Part shown: positions 36,044 through 45,260 of the stretch, in pieces
Numbering within the stretch: position 1 is the first letter of the stretch
How the letters are laid out: every line of letters begins with the position of its first letter
NCBI RefSeq assembly: GCF_900156805.1
Contig: NZ_FTOQ01000011.1
Coordinates: forward strand, 62,001 to 126,000
Length of the DNA: 64,000 nucleotides
DNA from: Roseivivax lentus
Lineage (GTDB): Bacteria; Pseudomonadota; Alphaproteobacteria; Rhodobacterales; Rhodobacteraceae
Direction of reading: 5' to 3'
Translations under genes and position numbers: made by a program
The notes under the pieces: model-generated
Told to the model about the DNA's origin: nothing
The model's database searches: none
The model's input: the letters and a program-made list of their open reading frames with translations, nothing else

Positions 36044-37128
36044 GCCTGCGCGTCGCAGCCGTCTTCGGCGGCCTGGCCCTCGGCCTGCATCTGGGCGCCT
36101 TCGCTTGGCTGGAGGCCACCGGGCGCGTGGGCGGGGGGACCGCTGGCGGCGCGGGGGGCGCGGAGGACGTCACCGTGATGCCGCAAACGGGCGAGATCGC
36201 GGCGCTGGTGGCCCGCTGGACCGCGCCGCTCGCGCGGCTTGAAGCGATCCCGGGGCCGGTTGCCCCGACGGCTACCATCGGGGTGGCGCCGCAGGTCCCG
36301 AAAGCAGCGCCCGCCCCCGGCACGTCGCCGCAACCCGACCGCCTGCAGCCGCCCGAAACGGCGCCCGAAGGCGCGCCCGCCATGCCGGAGCAAACGCTCC
36401 GCCCGCGCACGCTGGCCGTGCCCGACGGCGCGCCTGCCGCGATTGCCGCCCCGACCGGATCCGGGGAGACCGCGCCCCTTTTGCCCGCAACACCCGCCGC
36501 GCCGTCCCGGATCGCCCTGCCCCAGACGCCAGCCACGCCGGACATGGCGCGCGACCCGGTGCCCGAGGCGGCAACCGAAACCGCCCGGAGGCCGACCCTG
36601 CCGGTCAATCCGCAGGCGCGCGCGCCGCGTCTTTCCGCCCGGCCCGCGCTGCGCCCGGATGGACTCGCGCACGAACCCGCGCCTGCCCGCGCGGAGCAGC
36701 GTGCACAACCTGCGCCCGGGGCCGAGCCGCCCACCCCGCCGCCCGCAGTCCAGGCTGGACGGACGGCGCGGGGCGCGGGCGGAACCGCTGCGCCCGCGCA
36801 AACCGCAAACCCCGCCCCGGCGCCCGGACCCTCGGCGGCAGCCCTTCGCGATGCGCGGGCGCAATGGGGCGCCGCGATCCGGCAGGCGGTGGCCCGCGCG
36901 CAACGCTATCCGCGCGGCAGCCGGGCGACGGGACGGGCCACGGTCCGCCTCAACGTCGCGCCCTCGGGGCGGCTTCTCTCCGTGGCGCTCGTGGCGTCGG
37001 CGGGCGATCCGCAGCTCGACCGTGCCGCGCTCGAGGCCGCGCGGCGCGCGGGCTTGCCGCGGGCACCGGGCGTGCTGCAGGCCGCCAGCTACGCTTTCGA
37101 CCTGCCTTTGAGCTTTGCGCGCCGGTAA
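36040..37128 (+). CDS. tonB: TonB-family energy transducer
   Basis: A 362-residue protein with an N-terminal membrane anchor (VAAVFGGLALGLHLGAFAWL), a very long Pro/Ala-rich periplasmic linker (residues ~50-270) and a C-terminal TonB domain. That domain has AIRQAVARAQRYPRGSRATG, ATVRLNVAPSGRLLSVALVA and ASAGDPQLDRAALEAARRAG, and ends FDLPLSFARR. The YPR and SG motifs are typical. It closes the B12 operon and would couple BtuB to ExbBD. The linker is long enough to span the periplasm. Confidence 0.9.
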   Translation: MSLRVAAVFGGLALGLHLGAFAWLEATGRVGGGTAGGAGGAEDVTVMPQTGEIAALVARWTAPLARLEAIPGPVAPTATIGVAPQVPKAAPAPGTSPQPDRLQPPETAPEGAPAMPEQTLRPRTLAVPDGAPAAIAAPTGSGETAPLLPATPAAPSRIALPQTPATPDMARDPVPEAATETARRPTLPVNPQARAPRLSARPALRPDGLAHEPAPARAEQRAQPAPGAEPPTPPPAVQAGRTARGAGGTAAPAQTANPAPAPGPSAAALRDARAQWGAAIRQAVARAQRYPRGSRATGRATVRLNVAPSGRLLSVALVASAGDPQLDRAALEAARRAGLPRAPGVLQAASYAFDLPLSFARR

Positions 37129-37320
37129 TAACGACCCGTCCGCCGCAAATCATGCCGCAATGCGGCGTTACCGGATAACAAAACTGCCGGAAATTTCCTC
37201 AAAACAGCTATTGTGACGCCGCGTCACTTCGGGGAACCAATCAAGGAAGACATGCAACACGCTGAATTAAAACAATATCATTTATGCAACCACGACATGG
37301 CAGCTTTGACGAACCGTCCA

Positions 37321-37348
37321 TTGTGCAACCGCAGCATTCGCCCCATCT
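37321..37348 (+). promoter_or_regulatory. Sigma32-like promoter of the DUF1127-CcsR locus
   Basis: TTGTGC (37321-37326) and CCCCATCT (37341-37348) are separated by 14 bases, close to the heat-shock sigma factor pattern (CTTGAA, 13-15 bases, CCCCATnT). A start around 37355 would leave a ~40-base leader. The homologous locus in Rhodobacter sphaeroides depends on RpoHI/RpoHII (recalled), which fits. Confidence 0.6.
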
Positions 37349-37396
37349 TTGTCCCAAACAGACGCACAGTCACACCAGAATTCGAGGAACATTCCG

Positions 37397-37606
37397 ATGT
37401 CCTATTCGCAAACCTACACCGGCGGCGCCAATGCCGGTCTCTTCGCCCGGATCAAGTCCGACCTGGCCGCGAAGCTGGCGCGCCGCAAAGTCTACCGCCA
37501 GACGCTGAACGAACTGATGAGCCTTTCGGATCGCGAGTTGAACGATCTCGGCCTGAACCGTTCGGTGCTGCGCAGCGTCGCCTACCAGGCGGCCTACGAC
37601 AACTGA
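37397..37606 (+). CDS. ccaF1: DUF1127 protein, CcaF1-like
   Basis: A 69-residue basic protein. The C-terminal two thirds are a DUF1127 domain (RRKVYRQTLNELMSLSDREL, then LNDLGLNRSVLR), rich in Arg and Lys and likely to bind RNA. GAGGAAC lies six bases before the ATG at 37397; a longer frame from 37349 adds a segment without coding character. In Rhodobacter sphaeroides the DUF1127 protein CcaF1 is co-transcribed with the CcsR RNAs and affects their maturation. The same order is seen here, so the symbol is used by analogy. Confidence 0.85.
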   Translation: MSYSQTYTGGANAGLFARIKSDLAAKLARRKVYRQTLNELMSLSDRELNDLGLNRSVLRSVAYQAAYDN

Positions 37607-37710
37607 ACATCCCGGGGCAACGGACGCTGACCGAGGCGGTTTCGCAACACCATGTCGTTTCTGACATTATGAGGAAACCTTCTCGGGTCTTGGCAGTTAC
37701 CCGTGCAGAT

Positions 37711-37787
37711 CTTGAAGGCCCGCCCTCCTCCCTCTGGGCCTTCGGATATCGCGGCGGCACCCTCCTCCTCCCTGGTGTCGCCGCACA
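37711..37787 (+). ncRNA. CcsR-like RNA unit 1 (two CCUCCUCCC stem-loops)
   Basis: Hairpin A: GAAGGCCC (37714-37721) pairs perfectly with GGGCCTTC (37736-37743), and its loop holds CCTCCTCCC at 37724-37732. Hairpin B: GCGGCGGCACC (37751-37761) pairs with GGTGTCGCCGC (37774-37784) with one G-U, and its loop holds the motif at 37764-37772. The layout is that of CcsR ('cuckoo') RNAs. Confidence 0.88.
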
Positions 37788-37828
37788 CGTTTCGAGGAAC
37801 GGACCGGCAAGGTCCCTTTCTCACCAGA

Positions 37829-37909
37829 GCTGAAGGCCTTTCCTCCTCCCTTGGGCCTTTGGACCACGCGGCGGCTCTCCTCTCCTCCTCCCTGGAGGGT
37901 CGCCGCGAC
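37829..37909 (+). ncRNA. CcsR-like RNA unit 2
   Basis: Hairpin A: GAAGGCC (37832-37838) with GGCCTTT (37854-37860), motif CCTCCTCCC at 37842-37850. Hairpin B: GCGGCGGCTCTCC (37868-37880) with GGAGGGTCGCCGC (37894-37906), motif at 37884-37892. Base changes against unit 1 keep pairing through G-U or compensating changes. Confidence 0.88.
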
Positions 37910-37948
37910 CTGATACGCAGCGCGGGCACATCCCGCAGCGGCGAACGA

Positions 37949-38031
37949 GACGAAGGCCTCTCCTCCTCCCTTGGGGTCTTCGATACGGCGGCGGCCCCTT
38001 TCTCCTCCTCCCTTGAGGGGTCGTCGCCACC
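37949..38031 (+). ncRNA. CcsR-like RNA unit 3
   Basis: Hairpin A: GAAGGCC (37952-37958) with GGTCTTC (37975-37981), motif CCTCCTCCC at 37962-37970. Hairpin B: GGCGGCGGCCCCT (37987-37999) with AGGGGTCGTCGCC (38016-38028), motif at 38004-38012. The stem is kept by compensating changes while the loop is unchanged. Confidence 0.88.
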
Positions 38032-38073
38032 CAGAGTTTCGGATGCGACGCGCCTTGCGCGGCATCCAACCCG

Positions 38074-38157
38074 GTCGGAAGTTCCCTCCTCCTCCCTTGG
38101 GGACTTTCGGGACCTGCGGCGGCCCTCTTCTCCTCCTCCCTTGGGGGTCGCCGCTTC
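38074..38157 (+). ncRNA. CcsR-like RNA unit 4
   Basis: Hairpin A: GGAAGTTCCC (38077-38086) with GGGGACTTTC (38099-38108); the stem sequence differs from the other units but still pairs. Motif CCTCCTCCC at 38088-38096. Hairpin B: GCGGCGGCCCTC (38116-38127) with GGGGGTCGCCGC (38143-38154), motif at 38132-38140. It is the last unit before valS; no T-run terminator follows. Confidence 0.88.
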
Positions 38158-38292
38158 CTCCCGCCCTTGCCCCCCCTTTGCATCGCGTCCCGGCCCAACC
38201 GCCATTTTGCGGGATTTGGGCGGCGCGGACGCTTTCCCTTGCCGACAGGCTTCGCTAGGAGACGGGGAAGCGATCAAGGAGGCCCGCGCGCC

Positions 38293-41200
38293 ATGGCAAT
38301 GGACAAGACTTTCGACGCAAAATCCGCAGAAGGCCGCATTTCCGAAGCGTGGGAGAGCGCGCAGGCCTTCGCCGCGGGCGCCAATGCCAAGCCCGGCGCG
38401 CCGACCTTCTCGATCATGATCCCGCCGCCGAACGTGACGGGCAGCCTGCATATGGGCCATGCCTTCAACAACACGCTGCAGGATATCCTCGTGCGCTGGC
38501 ACCGGATGCAGGGCCATGACACGCTCTGGCAGCCGGGCACCGATCATGCGGGCATCGCAACGCAGATGGTGACCGAGCGTGAGATGGCTGCAAATGGTGA
38601 GCCCACGCGAGCCGAGATGGGCCGCGAGGCGTTTCTCGAGCGGGTCTGGCAGCAGAAGATCAAGTCCCGCGGTACGATCATCGGGCAGCTCAAGCGCCTC
38701 GGCGCCTCCTGCGACTGGTCGCGCGAGGCCTTCACCATGTCCGGTGCCCCGAATGCGCCCGAGGGCGAAGAGGGCAATTTCCACGACGCGGTGATCCGCG
38801 TCTTCGTCGACATGTACGAAAAGGGCCTGATCTACCGGGGCAAGCGGCTGGTGAACTGGGATCCGCATTTCGAAACCGCGATCTCGGATCTCGAGGTCGA
38901 GAATGTCGAAGTCCAGGGCCATATGTGGCACTTCAGGTATCCGCTCGCGGGCGGGGCGACCTATACCTACGTGGAAAAGGACGAAGACGGGAACGTGCTC
39001 TTCGAGGAAGAGCGCGACTACATCTCGATCGCCACCACGCGCCCCGAGACGATGCTGGGCGACGGCGCGGTCGCGGTGCATCCGTCCGACACGCGATATG
39101 CGCCCATCGTGGGCCAGCTTTGCGAGATCCCGGTCGGCCCGAAAGAGCATCGCCGCCTAATTCCGATCATCACCGACGAATATCCCGATCCCGATTTCGG
39201 CTCGGGCGCGGTGAAGATCACCGGCGCGCATGATTTCAACGACTACGCGGTGGCGAAACGCGGCGATATCCCCTGCTACCGGCTGATGGACACCAAGGGC
39301 GCTATGCGCGCTGACGGGGCGCCTTATGCCGAGGCCGCGGAAACGGCGATGGCGGTGGCCAAGGGCGAGGACACGCTGAGCGAAGCCGAGGTCGACGCGA
39401 TCAACCTCGTGCCCGACGAGCTGCGCGGGCTCGACCGGTTCGAGGCACGCAAGCGCGTCGTCGACCAGATCACCGAGGAGGGCCTCGCGGTCATGGTGCC
39501 CGCCCACGATCCGCGCCTCGGCCGCAAGGCGGAGCGCAGGGAAGCCGCCGAGGAAGGCGGTAAACCGCCTGAGGAGGTGCTTGTCCCCCTCGTCGAGGAA
39601 AAGCTCATCATGCAGCCCATGGGCGACCGCTCGAAGGTGGTGATCGAGCCGATGCTGACCGATCAATGGTTCGTCGCCGCCGACAAGATCGTCGGTCCGG
39701 CGCTCGACGCCGTGCGCGACGGCACGGTCGAGATCCTGCCCGAGCGCGACAAGAAGGTCTACTTCCACTGGCTCGAGAATATCGAGCCCTGGTGCATCTC
39801 GCGCCAGCTCTGGTGGGGGCACCAGATCCCGGTCTGGTACGGGCTCGATGTCTGGGACACGGGTTTCAGCGACGATGAAGGCGACGGCGATCTCGACGAG
39901 GTCGAGCTGGGCCGCCTACTGACCGACGGCGCGTTCAACCATGCCGAGCCGACCTTCCATTGCGCCGCCGACCTCGATGCGGTGGCCGACAAGTTCCACG
40001 CCGACCTGCGCGCCCTGCCCGCGCCGCTGCACGCGGCCACCGTGACCGAGGTCGCCGACCGCGACGCCGCGATGCACGCGCTGGCCGAAAGCCTCGCGCA
40101 ATACAACGTCAGCCAGGACCCGACCCATCTGATCTACCCGGTCTGGCGCGATCCAGACGTGCTCGACACCTGGTTCTCCTCGGGGCTCTGGCCCATCGGC
40201 ACGCTGGGCTGGCCGGAACAGACGCCGGAGCTGCAGAAATACTTCCCGACCTCTGTCCTCATCACCGGCTTCGACATCATCTTCTTCTGGGTCGCCCGGA
40301 TGATGATGATGCAATACGCCGTGGTGGGCGAACGGCCCTTCGACACCGTCTATGTCCATGCGCTGGTGCGCGACGAGAAGGGCAAGAAGATGTCGAAATC
40401 GCTCGGCAATGTGCTCGATCCTCTGGACCTCATCGACGAATACGGCGCGGATGCGGTGCGTTTCACGCTGGTGGCCATGGCCGCCATGGGCCGCGACCTG
40501 AAACTCTCCAAGGACCGCATCGCGGGCTACCGCAATTTCGGCACCAAGCTCTGGAATGCCTGCCGCTTCGCCGAGATGAACGGCGTCTTCGAGGACCGGG
40601 TGGCCGCTACCACCCCGCCCGAGGCAAGCCAGACCGCGAACCGCTGGATCGTGGGCGAGACCGCGCGGGTGCGCGAGACCGTCGACAAGGCGCTGGCGCA
40701 GTTCCGCTTCAACGATGCGGCCAACGCGCTTTACGCCTATGTCTGGGGCGTGGTCTGCGATTGGTATGTCGAGTTCTCGAAGCCGCTTTACGCCTCCGAA
40801 GACGCGGCGATCATCGCCGAGACGCGCGAGACGATGGGCTGGGTGCTCGATCAATGCATGATCCTGCTGCATCCTTTCATGCCATTCGTGACTGAAGAAC
40901 TCTGGAATCTGTCCGCCAAGCGTGACACGCTTTGCGTCCATGCGGATTGGCCCGATTACACCGCCGCGGCGCTGGTCGATCCGGCCGCCGAAGCGGAGAT
41001 GCGGTGGGCCATCTCGCTGATCGAGGGCACCCGGTCCGCGCGCGCGCAGATGCGCGTGCCGGTGGGGCTTTACGCGCCGATGCTGGTGACCGGGCTCGAT
41101 GCCGACGGCCAGGCCGCCTGGGACCGCAACGCCGCGCTGATCCAGCGGTTGGCGCGGATCGAGAGCCTCGAGACCGTCGAGGCCTTCCCCAAGGGCACCG

Positions 41201-41463
41201 TCACGATCCCGGTGGGCGCGGCCAGTTTTGGCCTGCCTTTGGAAGGACTTATCGATGTCGGCGAAGAAATCGCCCGGCTCGAGAAGAGCCTCCAGAAGAT
41301 CGAGAAGGAAGCCAAGGGGCTGCGCGGTCGGCTGTCCAACCCGAAATTCGCCGAAAGCGCGCCCGAGGAGGTCGTGGAGGAAACCCGCGACAATCTCGCC
41401 GCGCGCGAAGAGGACATCGCGGCCCTGCAGGCGGCGCTTTCTCGCCTGAAGGAAATCGGCTAA
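38293..41463 (+). CDS. valS: Valyl-tRNA synthetase
   Basis: A 1056-residue class I synthetase that charges tRNA-Val and edits threonine. The HIGH-type motif is [16 protein letters not shown] and the KMSKS motif is [28 protein letters not shown] marks the editing domain, [20 protein letters not shown] is in the catalytic half, and a C-terminal coiled coil ([20 protein letters not shown]) is typical. It is long for the family because of an insert around residues 360-450. The ATG at 38293 has AAGGAGG ten bases upstream. It follows the CCUCCUCCC array directly. Confidence 0.97.
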   Translation: MAMDKTFDAKSAEGRISEAWESAQAFAAGANAKPGAPTFSIMIPPPNVTGSLHMGHAFNNTLQDILVRWHRMQGHDTLWQPGTDHAGIATQMVTEREMAANGEPTRAEMGREAFLERVWQQKIKSRGTIIGQLKRLGASCDWSREAFTMSGAPNAPEGEEGNFHDAVIRVFVDMYEKGLIYRGKRLVNWDPHFETAISDLEVENVEVQGHMWHFRYPLAGGATYTYVEKDEDGNVLFEEERDYISIATTRPETMLGDGAVAVHPSDTRYAPIVGQLCEIPVGPKEHRRLIPIITDEYPDPDFGSGAVKITGAHDFNDYAVAKRGDIPCYRLMDTKGAMRADGAPYAEAAETAMAVAKGEDTLSEAEVDAINLVPDELRGLDRFEARKRVVDQITEEGLAVMVPAHDPRLGRKAERREAAEEGGKPPEEVLVPLVEEKLIMQPMGDRSKVVIEPMLTDQWFVAADKIVGPALDAVRDGTVEILPERDKKVYFHWLENIEPWCISRQLWWGHQIPVWYGLDVWDTGFSDDEGDGDLDEVELGRLLTDGAFNHAEPTFHCAADLDAVADKFHADLRALPAPLHAATVTEVADRDAAMHALAESLAQYNVSQDPTHLIYPVWRDPDVLDTWFSSGLWPIGTLGWPEQTPELQKYFPTSVLITGFDIIFFWVARMMMMQYAVVGERPFDTVYVHALVRDEKGKKMSKSLGNVLDPLDLIDEYGADAVRFTLVAMAAMGRDLKLSKDRIAGYRNFGTKLWNACRFAEMNGVFEDRVAATTPPEASQTANRWIVGETARVRETVDKALAQFRFNDAANALYAYVWGVVCDWYVEFSKPLYASEDAAIIAETRETMGWVLDQCMILLHPFMPFVTEELWNLSAKRDTLCVHADWPDYTAAALVDPAAEAEMRWAISLIEGTRSARAQMRVPVGLYAPMLVTGLDADGQAAWDRNAALIQRLARIESLETVEAFPKGTVTIPVGAASFGLPLEGLIDVGEEIARLEKSLQKIEKEAKGLRGRLSNPKFAESAPEEVVEETRDNLAAREEDIAALQAALSRLKEIG

Positions 41464-41582
41464 GCGAAAACCGGTCTTGCAGTCCTGTGGATTGCGAGGA
41501 ATGTCCAAATTTGTTTACGGTGGGATCCGATATTTGTGTTGACGCGTCCATGCGCCGGCACGGCAGACCACTGGAAACACCG

Positions 41583-42152
41583 ATGATCCATCAGCGCATC
41601 GCCACGCCGGCTGGCGGGGCGAGCCGAGCCCGACTGAGAGAAGCGACGCAGGACGCGCATCGCTCCGTCGAAGAGTGCTTCGCACCCTTCATGGCGGCCC
41701 CCGCGCCCCATCTCGACCGTTTCATGGCCGCGCAATTGACCGCGCTCGTGGCACTGCGGGCGCATGGCGGGCCGGGCGTGGTGTCCGAGGATGCCGCCCT
41801 TCTCGATGCGCTGATCGACGATCTTTCCGCCGATCTCGCCGGGCGCGTGCTGCCGGGCCTGCCGCAGGGCCGCCCGCTCCTGCCCGAAGCGGTGAGCTAC
41901 CTGACCCTGGGCTCGCGGCTCGGCACGGAAGTGATCAAGCGCCGCCTGACCGAGGCCCGCCTGGCCGTCCCCCGCGCCTTCGCCGCCCGTCCGCCCAGCC
42001 TCGCCTGGCAGGCCTTCCGCACCCGGATCGACGGGCTCGAGGGCGACGAGGTGGCGCTGAGTGCGCTGATCGAGGACGCGCGGCGCGGCTTCGAGCTGTT
42101 CCGCGCCGCGGCCGGCCTCCATGGTTTCGGCACGGCGGAGATGGCGACATGA
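41583..42152 (+). CDS. bphO: Biliverdin-producing haem oxygenase, bacteriophytochrome-associated
   Basis: A 189-residue haem oxygenase-like helical protein that opens haem to biliverdin, the chromophore of the next gene's product. The N-terminal RARLREATQDAHRSVEECFA carries the proximal haem His; the distal helix contains VSYLTLGSRLGTEVIKRRL with the Gly-rich kink. It is short and divergent, as in other BphO proteins. The stop overlaps the start of bphP by four bases (ATGA). Another ATG at 41550 would add 11 residues; no ribosome-binding site clearly favours either. Confidence 0.82.
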   Translation: MIHQRIATPAGGASRARLREATQDAHRSVEECFAPFMAAPAPHLDRFMAAQLTALVALRAHGGPGVVSEDAALLDALIDDLSADLAGRVLPGLPQGRPLLPEAVSYLTLGSRLGTEVIKRRLTEARLAVPRAFAARPPSLAWQAFRTRIDGLEGDEVALSALIEDARRGFELFRAAAGLHGFGTAEMAT

Positions 42153-44722
42153 GCCCGCCCAACCCTTCCGGCGCCCGCCGCACCGAGACCCGCGTCGACC
42201 TGACGAATTGCGACCGCGAAGCGATTCACCTTCTGGGACGTGTCCAGTCCTACGGCGCGCTGATGGCGGTCTCGTCGGACTGGATCGTGCAGCATGCCTC
42301 CGAGAACCTCGCGGCGGTGCTCGGCATCGCGGTCCGGGACGCCATCGGCGTCGGCCTCGACACGCTTCTGGGCGCCGATGCGCTCGAACGTATCCGCGGC
42401 CACATGCGGACGATCGACGGCGCGGGCTCGGCCACGCGGATCTTCGATTTCCCGATGGGCCGGCACAGCTATGACCTGTCGATCCATCAAAGCGGCCGGC
42501 ACCTGATCTTCGAATTCGAAACCCACGAGCCACGCCAGGATTCCGACGCGCTGAGCCAGACCTACCCGCTGATCCAGCGCGTCCGGGAGGCCGCCACCTT
42601 CGAGGAGAAATGCCGCGCGGGCGCGCGGGGCATGCAGATCCTGTCGGGATTCGACACCGTGATGGTCTATCGCTTCGCCCCGGACCAGTCGGGCACGGTG
42701 ATCGCCGAGGCCAAGCGCGACGACAGCCCGTCCTATCTGGGCCTGCGCTTTCCGGCCTCGGATATTCCGCAGCAGGCGCGCGCCCTCTACAAGCGCGCGC
42801 TTCTGCGCCTGATCGCCGATGTCTCGGACAAGGGCGCCGCAATTCTGCCGGAACGCACGCCCGAGGGTCAGCCGATCGAACTGTCGCTCGCGGTGACCCG
42901 CGCGGTCTCGCCGGTGCATCTGGAATACCTGCGCAACATGGGTGTGAAGAGCTCCATGTCGGTGTCGATCCTGAAGGATGACGACCTCTGGGGGCTGTTC
43001 GCCTGCCACCACCGCAGCCCGCATTACATTCCGTTCGAGAAGCGCACGGCGATCGAGCTGTTTACGCATCTCTTCTCCTACGAACTGATGAGCCTCGAGG
43101 AGCGTGAGATCTCCGAGGCGCAGGCGCGCACCGCCGATCTGCACCGCAAGCTTCTGATGCATGTGGCGGACGGATCGAGCCTGGCGCGGGCCCTGCGCGA
43201 GCTGTCGGCGGAATTGCAGCAGGCGATCCCGCATGACGGCGCGATCCTGTTCACCGGCGACAAGCTGTTTCAATGGGGCGCGACCCCGGATCCGGCCCAT
43301 GTGCCCGAGCTGCTGCGCTTTCTGAACACCACTGAGGCGAGCGAGGTCTTCGCGACCGACTGCCTGGGCACCGACCATGCCGGCGCGCCGGCGCTGCTGC
43401 CGGTCTGCGCGGGCGTCCTGGCCATCCCCTTCTCGCGCAGGCCGCGGGACTACCTGATCCTGTGCCGCCGCGAAGTGACGCAGAACGTGGACTGGGCTGG
43501 ACAGCCCGAGAAACCGCGGGATCTGGGGCCGAACGGCATCCGGCTGACCCCGCGCAAGAGCTTCGAAGCCTGGCAGGAAACCGTCACCGGCCAATCCGAA
43601 CCCTGGAGCCCGCTAGAGCTGCAATCGGCGCGTTACCTGCGCACCCTTCTGCTCGAGGTGTTCCTGCGGATCAGCAATGAAAACGTCGACGAGGGGCAGC
43701 GCAGCCACGTGCGCCAGGAGCTGCTGATCGCCGAGCTCAACCACCGGGTGCGCAACATCCTGAACCTGATGCGCGGGCTGGTGTCGCAATCGCGCCAGGA
43801 CGATATGACGCTGCAGGATTTCGCCCGGACACTGGACGGTCGCATCCACGCGATGGCGCTCGCCAACGACCAGCTGACCCGCGAGGATTGGGCGCCGCTG
43901 CCGGTCAAGGAACTGATCAACCTCGAATTTTCCGCCTTCAGCGATTCCGCCTCCGCCTCGCGTCTCGACCTCTCGGGTGCGGACGTGCTGGTGACCTCGG
44001 AGGTCTACACCGTCCTCGCGCTGGTCGTGCACGAGATGGTGACGAACTCGGTGAAATACGGCGCATTGAGCGCGCCGAAGGGCCGCGTCCGCATCACTCT
44101 CAGCCGCACCGGGGCCGGGGCGCTGCAGATCGACTGGCAGGATATCGGCGGCCCCCCGGTCAGCCCGCCCACGCGGCGCGGTTTCGGCTCCACCATCATC
44201 GAGAAGTCCATCGCCTTCGAACTGGGCGGCGAATCCACGATCTCCTTCCCGCCCGAAGGGGTCGTCGCGCGCTTCGTCGTGCCCGCGGATTACCTGAGCG
44301 AGACCACCGCCGTCGTGCAGCTTGGCGCCAATCGCAACGCCGCGCTGAAAGGGCGGCCCAAGCTGACCGGCCCGGCCCTCGTGGTCGAGGATTCGATGAT
44401 CGTGGCCATGGATGGCGCCGACATCCTGACCGAGTTCGGTGCGACCGGCACCGAGATGGCGGGCACGGTGCGCAAGGCGCTGGACCTGATCGGCACGCAT
44501 CGCTTCGAGGTCGCACTGCTCGACGTCAATCTGGGCCGCCAGGATTCCCTCGAGATCGCGCGCAGGCTGGCCAAGCTGGGCGTGCCCATCGTGCTGACGA
44601 CGGGCTATGGCGATCTGGGCGAGCTTCGGGCGCGCTATCCCGCCTGTGCGATCGTCCAGAAGCCGTTCTCGTCCATCACGATCGGGGCCGCACTGGTCGA
44701 GCTGGGGCTGAGCGACGCCTGA
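42149..44722 (+). CDS. bphP: Bacteriophytochrome, HWE-type histidine kinase with receiver domain
   Basis: An 857-residue red/far-red photoreceptor. The order is PAS (Cys21 in DLTNCDREAIHLLGRVQSYG, the biliverdin-binding Cys), GAF (FPASDIPQQARALYKR with the DIP motif), PHY (AVSPVHLEYLRNMGVKSSMS), then a histidine kinase region with phospho-acceptor ELNHRVRNILNLMRGL and ATPase VVHEMVTNSVKYGALS. A C-terminal receiver has Asp in VALLDVNLGRQDS and Lys in IVQKPFSS. The kinase is of the HWE/HisKA_2 kind, but the WxE tail is WQD (LQIDWQDIGGP). It is coupled to bphO. Confidence 0.93.
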   Translation: MSPPNPSGARRTETRVDLTNCDREAIHLLGRVQSYGALMAVSSDWIVQHASENLAAVLGIAVRDAIGVGLDTLLGADALERIRGHMRTIDGAGSATRIFDFPMGRHSYDLSIHQSGRHLIFEFETHEPRQDSDALSQTYPLIQRVREAATFEEKCRAGARGMQILSGFDTVMVYRFAPDQSGTVIAEAKRDDSPSYLGLRFPASDIPQQARALYKRALLRLIADVSDKGAAILPERTPEGQPIELSLAVTRAVSPVHLEYLRNMGVKSSMSVSILKDDDLWGLFACHHRSPHYIPFEKRTAIELFTHLFSYELMSLEEREISEAQARTADLHRKLLMHVADGSSLARALRELSAELQQAIPHDGAILFTGDKLFQWGATPDPAHVPELLRFLNTTEASEVFATDCLGTDHAGAPALLPVCAGVLAIPFSRRPRDYLILCRREVTQNVDWAGQPEKPRDLGPNGIRLTPRKSFEAWQETVTGQSEPWSPLELQSARYLRTLLLEVFLRISNENVDEGQRSHVRQELLIAELNHRVRNILNLMRGLVSQSRQDDMTLQDFARTLDGRIHAMALANDQLTREDWAPLPVKELINLEFSAFSDSASASRLDLSGADVLVTSEVYTVLALVVHEMVTNSVKYGALSAPKGRVRITLSRTGAGALQIDWQDIGGPPVSPPTRRGFGSTIIEKSIAFELGGESTISFPPEGVVARFVVPADYLSETTAVVQLGANRNAALKGRPKLTGPALVVEDSMIVAMDGADILTEFGATGTEMAGTVRKALDLIGTHRFEVALLDVNLGRQDSLEIARRLAKLGVPIVLTTGYGDLGELRARYPACAIVQKPFSSITIGAALVELGLSDA

Positions 44723-44824
44723 CCGCCCCCCGACACTGCCCACCCAAACCTTGACCCGCATCAAGGACGCGCAGGCCCGCGGCCCCTAGGCTCGGCCCGA
44801 CATATGCCCCGCCGGAGCCCGCCC

Positions 44825-45253
44825 ATGTCCCGCATCCCGTCCTTCGTCCTGCCGCCGCTCGCGCTTGCCGGTGTGCTGTCCGCCTGCACCCCCGAGCCAC
44901 CCGTTTCGGGCCGCGCGCTTTTTGCCGAGAATTGCGCGGGCTGTCATGGCAGCGATGCGACCGGCGGCGGCCCCGGGGCGAGCCCGGGCACCACGCCGCC
45001 GGACCTGACCCGCATCGCGGCGCGGCGGGACGGCATCTGGCCCATGCTGGAGGTCATGTCGATCATCGACGGCTACGCGAAAGGCACCAATCCGCGGGCC
45101 GGAATGCCGGCCTTCTCGGGATTCCTCGACCCGCCGCTCGTGCCCTTCGATACCGGCAACGGCGTGACCGTGGAGGCCCCGCGCAACCTGATCGCGCTGG
45201 TGGAATATCTCGAGACGATCCAATCGCCGCCGCCGACCGATTACGTGCCCTGA
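44825..45253 (+). CDS. Class I cytochrome c lipoprotein
   Basis: A 142-residue periplasmic protein. The signal peptide ends in a lipobox (LAGVLSAC, Cys20), so it is probably lipid-anchored. A single haem site reads ENCAGCHGSDATGGG (CxxCH), and a possible axial Met lies in NPRAGMPAFSGFLDPP. The fold fits a small class I cytochrome c of the electron-carrier type. The redox partner is unknown. It ends seven bases before the converging ureG gene. Confidence 0.85.
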   Translation: MSRIPSFVLPPLALAGVLSACTPEPPVSGRALFAENCAGCHGSDATGGGPGASPGTTPPDLTRIAARRDGIWPMLEVMSIIDGYAKGTNPRAGMPAFSGFLDPPLVPFDTGNGVTVEAPRNLIALVEYLETIQSPPPTDYVP

Positions 45254-45260
45254 CCGGGCC

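Noticed and set aside
37152-37164. A terminator after tonB (GCCGC-aat-GCGGC)
   Set aside because: The stem is only five pairs and no T-run follows.
37711-38157. A CRISPR array
   Set aside because: The repeats are palindromic pairs with variable stems and a shared loop at ~120-base spacing; there are no unique spacers between identical repeats and no cas genes.
37703-38419. A 238-codon open frame across the CCTCCTCCC region with repeated SSSLG runs
   Set aside because: The repeats follow the hairpin units, stem changes keep RNA pairing rather than protein sequence, and there is no ribosome-binding site; RNA explains it better.
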